The translations under genes were made by a program, and so were the position numbers. Of a stretch of DNA of 5,358 nt, positions 1-5,358 are shown piece after piece. Every line of letters starts with the position of its first letter. Within the stretch, counting starts at the first letter, position 1. The notes under the pieces are model-generated. The model made no database searches. It saw only the letters and a list, made by a program, of their open reading frames with translations, and was not told where the DNA came from. Source of the DNA: Phycisphaerae bacterium (GTDB taxonomy: Bacteria > Planctomycetota > Phycisphaerae > UBA1845 > UTPLA1). The DNA is taken from contig JAJDEC010000133.1 in assembly GCA_029259995.1 (NCBI GenBank), positions 1 to 5,358 on the forward strand. Reading direction: 5' to 3'.

Positions 1-1
1 G

Positions 2-3000
2 TTCGAAATGCTGTCGGGGCGCCTGCCGCTGGATTGGGATGAGAAGCCGTCGTCCATGCGCGCGGAGCTGGATCGTGTTTGCGACAAAGTCTATGCGAAA
101 TCGACCGCGTCGCTGACGCAGCGAGCGACTTCAGCGGAATCCCTGCTTCGCATGCTTGAGTCCGTGAACGGAGCGAACGCGGGTCATTGGGAATGGACCA
201 ACACGTCCCAGGCCCAGGACAACGTACGGAAGAATGCCAAATTCGCGGAAGCTGCGCCCGCCTTCACGCAACCCGACGACGATGACGTTGACGATCGCGG
301 CGTCCCCAAGCGCCACACGGACAATCGACTTCAATCTACGTTGCCGTCCCAGGATCTCCAACGCCGACTGCTGAATACCTATTACGACGCCAACACATTC
401 GAAGAGGAGCAGGGCAGCAGCCCGCTGTATCTCGCACTGGGATTCCTCAAATGGTTTGAACGTGACAAAGCGAATCGCGCCCGCTTCGCGCCGCTGATTC
501 TCGTGCCCGTTGTTCTTGAGCGGCGAAGTGCCAAAGTGAAGTTTCGAATCAACTTCACCGGCGACGAAATCACGACAAACCTCTCGCTTCAGGCCAGATT
601 GAAGGACGAATTCGGCATCGATCTGCCCGAAACGCCGGAGACGGACGACATTTCGACGACGGCCTACTTCGAACAAGTTGCCGCAGCCGTTTCGGGCCAG
701 CCCCAATGGGAAGTCCTGAAGGACGACATCGTCCTCTCATTCTTCTCATTCTCGAAGTTCATCATGTTTCGCGATCTCGATCCGGACGTCTGGCCGGACC
801 AACGAGCGATTGACGCGCATCCCCTCATCACATCCATGCTTGGCGACGGATTCGTCGACGATGGCCCGTTGTGCGGCGACGACGACAACCTGGATCGCCT
901 CATCTCACCCGCCGACACATTCCACGTCCTGAATGCCGACAGTTCGCAGGCGCATGTCATCGAGGAAGTCCGCCGCGGCCGCAACCTCGTCGTGCAGGGA
1001 CCGCCGGGCACGGGCAAATCACAGACGATCGCCAACCTCATCGCCGCCGCAGTGCGCGACGGCAGGAAGATTCTTTTCATGGCCGAGAAGATGGCGGCGC
1101 TGAACGTCGTCAAGAGTCGTCTCGACAACATCGGTCTCGGCGATCTCTGCCTTGAATTGCACAGCCGCAAAGCGAAGAAGAAGCTCGTCCTGGACCAACT
1201 CAAACACACACTCGAATTGGGCGCGCCCACGCGCACTTCGGAGGTCAATGCCCAGGCGGAAGCGCTGACAAAGCTCCGTGATCAACTCAACCAATACGCC
1301 GAAGTCCTTCACACAGCGCACGAACCTTCAAATCTGACGCCCTATCAGGTCATCGGCGAACTCATCCAGCTGCGCGCCGCCGGGACCCGCCCCGCCGACT
1401 TCGGACTGGACGAACCCCTCACCTGGAGCCCGACGACACTTCGCGACAATGTGGGCCATCTGCAAGACGTGATCTCCAGCATTCAATCCATCGGCCAACC
1501 CTCGCAGCACGTCTGGCGCGGTACTCGCCTTCAGTCAATGTTACCGACGGACATGGATCGATTGGCGCAGCGGATTCAGGCGGACTCGGAGGAACTCGCA
1601 TCACTGATCGCCGTCGCATCGCGGCTCTCGGACGCGCTGAAGACAGACGTCCCCGCTGATTTCAGCGCCGCGCTTCAGCTCGTCAAGACGGGGCGACGTG
1701 TCGTTGACGCGCCACCGATGGATGGCACCGCCATGGGGAGCGCAACATGGCAACATCATCGCCACGAAATTGTCGCCCTCATCAGGGCGGGCCAGGCCTG
1801 CACGGCGAGCCGCAGACAATTGAGCGACGTCATTCTCGAAACCGGCTGGGAGGCTGACGCGGGCGCGATTCGCCGGGATCTCGCAATGCATGGCAGGTCC
1901 ATGTGGCGATGGCTCAGAACCGATTATCGTCGCGCGGCCGCATCCTTCCGTGCGATTCTGGCCGGCAAGCCGCCGAAGTCGCTGCACGAGCGCCTCGACA
2001 TCCTGGCAGCGCTTCAGAATGGGCAAGCAGCCCGCCAACGCATCATCAAGAACGCAGACGTCGGCAAGCAGGCATTCGGCCATTATTGGCGCGGCGAGGC
2101 GTCTGACTGGGAAGCACTCGCACGAATCGAATCGTGGGACACCGCCAACGAGGAATCCGGCAATGTAGACCGCTGTCGTTCGGCCGTTTCAAGCGGAGTC
2201 GATCCGGATGCTGTTCGGACGTTGACGACGCAGACGGCGTCGTTGCTCGAAACCTGCACGACGCGGATACAAACACTTCTTGAGACGCTATCCCTTGATG
2301 TCAGCGACGCGTTCGCATGCGAGCGCATTGCCGGAATCCCGCTGGACTCGCTCGCAATCCGCCTCGACGAATGGCGCCGGCACATCGATCGTCTGCCGCA
2401 ATGGCTCAGCTTCCAGACGCGTCAGGCGTCAGTACGAAACGGCGGAATGACGCAACTCGCCCATCGGCTGTATCACGGCAGTCTCGATCCGTCGAACGCC
2501 GTCGATGCCCTGAGACTGGCATATTATGAAGCGCTGATTCGCGAGATGTTTGAGCGATATCCACTGCTGCAGAGATTCGACGGTGAATCGCATGAGCGCA
2601 TTCAGGCGGAGTTTCGCAAAGAAGATATTCGCCGAATCGAACTCACGCGTCAGGAAGTCGCCCGTGCGCACTACGAGAACATCCCTCGCGGCGTCTCAGA
2701 AATCGGTCAGATGGGCATCATCCGCCATGAAATCGAAAAGCAACGCAGGCACCTGCCGTTGCGACAACTCCTGCGCCGCGCCGGTCACGCGATTCAGCGA
2801 ATCAAGCCTGTGATGATGATGAGCCCCATCTCAATCGCTCAGTTTCTTTCGCCAGGCTCGATGGAGTTCGATTTGCTGTTAATCGACGAGGCGAGCCAGG
2901 TGCGACCGGTCGATGCGCTGGGCGCTGTTGCGCGCGCCACGCAGATTGTTGTCGTTGGTGACGACAAGCAACTTCCGCCCACGAGCTTCTTCGATCGCGC

Positions 3001-4765
3001 ACTGGATGATGACACGACATCGACCGACGATGACACGTTCGCCGCAGGGGACGTCGAGAGCATTCTCGGTCTCTGTGCAGCCCAGCGCATGCCGAATCGC
3101 ATGCTGCGATGGCACTATCGCAGCCGACATCATTCGTTGATCGCCGTTTCCAATAAGGCGTTCTACGAAAATCGGCTCAATGTGATACCGAGCCCGTCGA
3201 TCAAGGACAATGATGACGGGCAGCTCGGGTTGAGCCTTTGCCATCTGCCCGACGCCGTCTACGATCGCGGTGGCACGCGTCGAAACGTCGAAGAAGCCCG
3301 AGCCATCGCCGATGCGGTCGTCAACCACGCACGACGCAACCCATCGCTGAGCCTCGGCGTAGGTACCTTTTCTGTCGAGCAGCGAGACGCCATCCTCGAC
3401 GAGATCGAAGAACGACGACGATCCGAGGCGGGAATCGAGCCGTTCTTTTCAAGCGAGGTTGCCGAACCCTTTTTCGTCAAGAATCTCGAGAACATTCAGG
3501 GAGATGAACGCGACGTCATCTTCATTTCCGTCGGTTACGGGCCGGATTCAACGGGACGCGTCTCGATGAACTTCGGACCGTTGTCGGCCAAAGGCGGCGA
3601 AAGGCGGCTCAACGTGCTCATCACGCGGGCCCGACGGCAATGCGTCGTGTTCACTTCGATGTTGTCGGCCGCGATCGACGAATCCCGCGTGTCCGGACTC
3701 GGTCCCAAATCGCTGAAGGCGTTCTTGAAATACGCGGAGACGGGCGAAAACGTCGCCGCCGATGCGCCGAGCGACGTTCAACAGTTTGCGTCGTCGTTTG
3801 AATCGTCGATTGCCCGCGCGCTGAAGCCACACAACTATGTGGTTCGACCGCACGTCGGCGTTTCCGGTTTTTTCATCGACCTCGCCCTCGTCGATCCGGA
3901 CGATGCGACGCGCATCCTGCTCGGTATCGAATGCGACGGACCGGACTACGCGTCCGCACGCTGGGCGCGCGATCGCGATCGGCTGCGCGGTCAGGTTCTC
4001 AGGGATCGCGGCTGGACAATTCATCGCGTCTGGTCCCCTGACTGGTTTCACCGGCCGGCGGAGCAATTGACGCGGCTATGCAGCGCCATTTCGGAGATTC
4101 AGTCGAAACCAGGCGCGAATGGCGGGAGCGCCGACACGCGTGACGAAGATCGTCGGCTTGCGGGCGTCACGCGCGGCGTGAGTCCGGCTGAGCCCCTGAA
4201 TCAGTCGCCGGCGACCAACGGTGCGATTCCCTACAAAGAAGCCGTCATCGCCGTCCCCGTCGACATTGAACTTCATCAGTTCCCGATCGATATGCTGGCC
4301 GACACGATCGTGAAGATTGTCGACATCGAAGGCCCCGTTCATTGTGACGAGATCACGCGGCGCGTCTGTACGTTGTGGGGGCACACGCGATCCGGCAGTC
4401 GAATGACTGATGCCGTTCGATCGGCCCTGCAGCATTCGATTCAATCCGGTCAGCTGATCGACAGCGACGACTTTCTGTCGGCCAGGTCGCAGCAAACAGC
4501 GTCGATCCGAGATCGAAGCAATGTCAACTCTGCATCGCTGAGGAAACCGGAGATGCTGCCGCCGTCGGAATTGCGCGCCGCCCTGCTCCATTGCGTCAGG
4601 GCCCATGCCGGCGTCGCGGCGGCCGATGCCATCAATGAGACGGCGAGAATTCTCGGGTTCAAAGTCACGACCGCCGGGCTACGGGAAGTGATCGAGCGCG
4701 AGCTACGAACAATGATAGGAGACAATTCACTCGTCGAGAATGCCAACGTCCTGACAGCGACATGA
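2..4765 (+). CDS. Large DUF4011-DUF3320 SF1 helicase-nuclease, 5' end cut by the window
   Basis: Residues are numbered from the ATG at 8. Seen in order: a DUF4011-type N-terminal region (LYLALGFLKWF 140-150, APLILVPVVLER 161-172, FSFSKFIMF 246-254); Q-motif glutamine Q314; Walker A GPPGTGKS 331-338; motif Ia around FMAEKMAAL 357-365 with LELHSRKAK 382-390; a roughly 500-residue helical insertion; RRHLPLRQLL 913-922; MMSPISIAQFL 937-947; Walker B DEAS 960-963; GDDKQLPP 984-991; HYRSRH 1036-1041; ENIQGDERD 1161-1169; RRLNVLITRAR 1199-1209. A Vsr/DUF559-like nuclease domain (REase_MTES_1575 type, about 1255-1350) has D1291, E1308 and D1310 and ends in WSPDWF. A DUF3320 module (DIEGPVH 1439-1445) follows. 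The family belongs to COG1112, ATP-driven nucleic-acid helicases often found in defence islands. Inferred role: cytoplasmic ATP-dependent DNA or RNA unwinding coupled to cleavage. The frame is open to the left edge, and the residues just before Met1 (FE) continue the family-like text, so ATG 8 is probably internal and an upstream RNxLLN-type segment is missing. No frameshift or stop was seen. Confidence 0.93.
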   Translation, partial: FEMLSGRLPLDWDEKPSSMRAELDRVCDKVYAKSTASLTQRATSAESLLRMLESVNGANAGHWEWTNTSQAQDNVRKNAKFAEAAPAFTQPDDDDVDDRGVPKRHTDNRLQSTLPSQDLQRRLLNTYYDANTFEEEQGSSPLYLALGFLKWFERDKANRARFAPLILVPVVLERRSAKVKFRINFTGDEITTNLSLQARLKDEFGIDLPETPETDDISTTAYFEQVAAAVSGQPQWEVLKDDIVLSFFSFSKFIMFRDLDPDVWPDQRAIDAHPLITSMLGDGFVDDGPLCGDDDNLDRLISPADTFHVLNADSSQAHVIEEVRRGRNLVVQGPPGTGKSQTIANLIAAAVRDGRKILFMAEKMAALNVVKSRLDNIGLGDLCLELHSRKAKKKLVLDQLKHTLELGAPTRTSEVNAQAEALTKLRDQLNQYAEVLHTAHEPSNLTPYQVIGELIQLRAAGTRPADFGLDEPLTWSPTTLRDNVGHLQDVISSIQSIGQPSQHVWRGTRLQSMLPTDMDRLAQRIQADSEELASLIAVASRLSDALKTDVPADFSAALQLVKTGRRVVDAPPMDGTAMGSATWQHHRHEIVALIRAGQACTASRRQLSDVILETGWEADAGAIRRDLAMHGRSMWRWLRTDYRRAAASFRAILAGKPPKSLHERLDILAALQNGQAARQRIIKNADVGKQAFGHYWRGEASDWEALARIESWDTANEESGNVDRCRSAVSSGVDPDAVRTLTTQTASLLETCTTRIQTLLETLSLDVSDAFACERIAGIPLDSLAIRLDEWRRHIDRLPQWLSFQTRQASVRNGGMTQLAHRLYHGSLDPSNAVDALRLAYYEALIREMFERYPLLQRFDGESHERIQAEFRKEDIRRIELTRQEVARAHYENIPRGVSEIGQMGIIRHEIEKQRRHLPLRQLLRRAGHAIQRIKPVMMMSPISIAQFLSPGSMEFDLLLIDEASQVRPVDALGAVARATQIVVVGDDKQLPPTSFFDRALDDDTTSTDDDTFAAGDVESILGLCAAQRMPNRMLRWHYRSRHHSLIAVSNKAFYENRLNVIPSPSIKDNDDGQLGLSLCHLPDAVYDRGGTRRNVEEARAIADAVVNHARRNPSLSLGVGTFSVEQRDAILDEIEERRRSEAGIEPFFSSEVAEPFFVKNLENIQGDERDVIFISVGYGPDSTGRVSMNFGPLSAKGGERRLNVLITRARRQCVVFTSMLSAAIDESRVSGLGPKSLKAFLKYAETGENVAADAPSDVQQFASSFESSIARALKPHNYVVRPHVGVSGFFIDLALVDPDDATRILLGIECDGPDYASARWARDRDRLRGQVLRDRGWTIHRVWSPDWFHRPAEQLTRLCSAISEIQSKPGANGGSADTRDEDRRLAGVTRGVSPAEPLNQSPATNGAIPYKEAVIAVPVDIELHQFPIDMLADTIVKIVDIEGPVHCDEITRRVCTLWGHTRSGSRMTDAVRSALQHSIQSGQLIDSDDFLSARSQQTASIRDRSNVNSASLRKPEMLPPSELRAALLHCVRAHAGVAAADAINETARILGFKVTTAGLREVIERELRTMIGDNSLVENANVLTAT

Positions 4766-4850
4766 TTCAATCGTGCCAGAATAAATGGCTCGTCACGGGA
4801 TTGCGGGGACCATTGACGGCGCCTGTCGATGCGGCAGCCGCGTTCAACCA

Positions 4851-4984
4851 AGTCCCGGCAGGGACGACATGAAAATAGCCCAGCCTTTTCAAGGCTGGGA
4901 TTGCGACGAGAGTTTTCCTGCGCATTGCCGTCCCGGTGGGACGGCGCGAGCCAGACACGTGGCACTCTTTCCGTCCCTACGGGC
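4851..4984. repeat. Composite palindromic repeat element (REP/MITE-like mosaic)
   Basis: Four related units can be read. The first is gtccc-ggca-gggac at 4852-4865. The second is the hairpin cccagcctt-ttc-aaggctggg at 4879-4899 (9-bp arms). The third is gccgtccc-ggt-gggacggc at 4927-4945 (8-bp arms). The fourth is ccgtccctacgggc at 4971-4984, which read in reverse is gcccgtagggacgg and so resembles the first unit in inverted orientation. The outer units therefore act as imperfect inverted ends of a 130-base element. Elements with this kind of internal palindrome mosaic are typical of REP/BIME-type or MITE-like intergenic repeats. No target-site duplication was evident. Family membership is from pattern only, because other genomic copies cannot be seen here. 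Confidence 0.6.
4879..4899 (-). repeat. Hairpin with 9-bp stem, terminator-like on the - strand
   Basis: The stem cccagcctt pairs perfectly with aaggctggg around a ttc centre. On the + strand it is followed by attgcga, with no T-run. On the - strand the stem is followed by ctattttc, which is a weak T-rich tail. It could slow antisense transcription coming from the right, but its simplest reading is as one module of the surrounding repeat element. Confidence 0.5.
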
Positions 4985-5060
4985 AACGCCGTGAACTGAA
5001 CAATCTGTCCGCCGACTTTAACTGCCTGGACATGAAATTCTCGCGAAGATCCCCATCCAT

Positions 5061-5186
5061 CCCGCCCGGAGGGCGCACGATGGTAGGCAGGGACTTCAGT
5101 CCCTGTTTGCCGTGGCCGTTATGCGTTTCCGCCCGGAGGGCGGACGAAATGCGACAGACGAATCGTTCGTCCGCCCTCCGGGCGGG
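5061..5186. repeat. BIME/MITE-like element with 20-bp inverted ends and an internal copy
   Basis: The left end at 5061-5080 (cccgcccggagggcgcacga) matches the reverse complement of 5167-5186 at 19 of 20 positions. A third copy of the unit (ccgcccggagggcggacgaa) lies at 5129-5148 in the same orientation as the left end. Each unit has its own short palindrome, cgccc-gga-gggcg. A separate hairpin sits between the first two copies. The arrangement of two head-to-tail copies plus one inverted copy is what REP/BIME arrays look like. Near-identical ends over 126 bases also fit a non-autonomous mobile element. I saw no flanking direct duplication (atccat on the left, gacctt on the right), which slightly favours the REP reading. 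Confidence 0.65.
5082..5111. repeat. 14-bp hairpin centred on cagggact-tc-agtccctg
   Basis: The core cagggact (5088-5095) pairs perfectly with agtccctg (5098-5105) around a 2-base centre. In RNA the stem could extend outward to 5082 and 5111 through G-U pairs (ggtagg with tttgcc). The central two bases would have to open to make a loop. No T-run follows, so it is unlikely to be a terminator by itself. It shares the string ggcagggac with the first unit of the left mosaic (4857-4865), which hints that the two elements draw on a common repeat vocabulary. Confidence 0.55.
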
Positions 5187-5195
5187 GACCTTTTT
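5125..5195 (+). terminator. Probable Rho-independent terminator built from the inverted repeat
   Basis: Bases 5125-5148 pair with 5166-5189. Twenty consecutive Watson-Crick pairs (5129-5148 with 5166-5185) are extended outward by two G-U, one A-U and one G-C pair, closing a 17-base loop. One C (5190) and then TTTTT (5191-5195) follow on the + strand. A strong GC-rich stem directly before a T-tract is the classic intrinsic terminator layout. No comparable T-tract follows the stem on the - strand, so it acts in one direction if it works at all. It lies about 360 bases after the helicase stop codon, with no gene between. The long stem and 17-base loop are larger than usual, because the structure is made from two copies of a dispersed repeat. 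Confidence 0.6.
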
Positions 5196-5325
5196 CAAGG
5201 ACGTCGACCAGAGTCTGAAGGCCTTTTCCTTACCCACAAATCGTGCGGTGTCTGGTGGATGTTTGTCGATGGAACAAGGAACGGACAGCGATGGCGCGCG
5301 TGCCTTGAAACAGTTTGGTTGGAAC

Positions 5326-5331
5326 AGGAGG
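5326..5331 (+). promoter_or_regulatory. Shine-Dalgarno AGGAGG for the gene starting at 5339
   Basis: A full-consensus aggagg is followed by a 7-base spacer (ttcgacc) and ATG. This is the best ribosome binding site in the noncoding part of the window and it decides the start chosen for the next gene. Confidence 0.7.
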
Positions 5332-5338
5332 TTCGACC

Positions 5339-5358
5339 ATGTCACGGATGGAATGCGC
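5339..5358 (+). CDS. Start of an unidentified protein, cut by the right edge
   Basis: Only M-S-R-M-E-C plus two bases are visible, so no function can be proposed. The start is supported by a consensus AGGAGG with ideal spacing and by an in-frame TGA at 5306-5308, which rules out a much longer upstream extension. A second in-frame ATG four codons in (5348) is a weaker alternative. A different frame is also open across this point (ATG at 5269 with a poorer ggtgga ribosome site) and cannot be excluded. The gene lies more than 570 bases after the helicase stop codon and behind a probable terminator, so it likely has its own promoter somewhere in 5196-5325. Confidence 0.5.

Larger units (their letters stand above)
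4766..5338. other. Intergenic region filled with palindromic repeats, no convincing gene
   Basis: This stretch separates the helicase stop codon from the next likely start. Short frames run through it on both strands, but they read straight across palindromes and have no recognisable domain or ribosome binding site. From left to right it holds about 85 bases of plain sequence, a first palindrome mosaic (about 4851-4984), about 75 bases without visible structure, a second mosaic ending in a terminator-like stem (5061-5195), and about 130 bases leading to the next gene. I see no tRNA, CRISPR array or transposase gene. No convincing sigma70 -35/-10 pair was found upstream of the last gene, although one may lie in 5196-5325. 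Confidence 0.75.

Noticed and set aside
3548..4066. A 172-codon - strand frame antisense to the nuclease domain
   Set aside because: The + strand frame here encodes clear helicase motifs and the nuclease core. The antisense frame is Arg-rich with no domain.
4960..4974. A tggcac string resembling a sigma54 -24 box
   Set aside because: The -12 element is missing: ccgt stands where ttgc is needed, and no start codon with a ribosome site follows nearby.
4450..4986. A 178-codon - strand frame overlapping the helicase 3' end
   Set aside because: Most of it is antisense to the DUF3320 coding region and the rest crosses repeats. Long antisense frames are expected in GC-rich genes.
4785..4994. A 69-codon + strand frame starting MARHG
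   Set aside because: It reads through three palindromic units, and its sequence is simply the translation of the repeat. There is no ribosome site or domain.
4851..5186. A CRISPR array as explanation for the repeats
   Set aside because: The units differ in sequence and orientation, spacing is irregular, and there are no uniform spacers.
5263..5310. Possible -35 boxes (ttgtcg at 5263, ttgaaa at 5305)
   Set aside because: Neither has a recognisable -10 hexamer 16-18 bases downstream, and the second would place the -10 on the ribosome binding site.
4977..5345. A 122-codon - strand frame across the second repeat cluster
   Set aside because: It spans all three repeat units and the terminator stem, has no recognisable domain, and runs opposite to the well-supported start at 5339.
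5149..5358. A + strand frame open from ATG 5149 (also ATG 5269) to the window end
   Set aside because: Its beginning lies in the loop and right arm of the hairpin. The internal ATG 5269 has only a weak ggtgga site, whereas ATG 5339 in another frame has a consensus ribosome site. It cannot be fully excluded without more sequence.

Overview
The window is GC-rich bacterial DNA dominated by one very large gene on the + strand. The gene is open from the left edge to a TGA at 4763-4765. It is followed by about 570 bases of palindrome-rich intergenic DNA, and a new gene appears to start in the last 20 bases. The organism cannot be named from the sequence. The GC-rich, Asp/Arg-rich coding style, the giant COG1112-type helicase and the dense intergenic palindromes of the cgcccggagggcg and cagggact/agtccctg kind would fit a Planctomycetota-like or other environmental lineage. 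That is a low-confidence inference.

Region 1 (2-4765): a single-chain helicase-nuclease of the DUF4011 / SF1 helicase / MTES_1575-type nuclease / DUF3320 family. Every expected SF1 motif can be read: Walker A, Ia, DEAS Walker B, GDDKQLPP, HYRSRH, ENIQGDERD and the LITRAR arginine finger motif. They are followed by a Vsr/DUF559-like nuclease domain and a C-terminal DUF3320 module. The extreme N-terminus lies outside the window. Proteins of this architecture are repeatedly found in defence islands, so an anti-phage or DNA-surveillance role is plausible. Nothing else in this window confirms it.

Region 2 (4766-5338): no convincing gene. It holds two compact mosaics of palindromes. The first (about 4851-4984) combines tcccgg/ggga-type units and a cccagcc/ggctggg hairpin. 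The second (5061-5186) is bounded by 20-bp near-perfect inverted repeats (19/20), carries a third internal copy of the same unit, and has an unrelated hairpin inside. The right half of the second mosaic forms a 24-bp stem that runs directly into a T-tract, so it probably serves as the + strand terminator for the region.

Region 3 (5326-5358): an ideal AGGAGG Shine-Dalgarno sequence, a 7-base spacer and an ATG mark the probable start of the next + strand gene, of which only about six codons are visible. The long repeat-filled gap and the terminator suggest that this gene is transcribed separately from the helicase gene.
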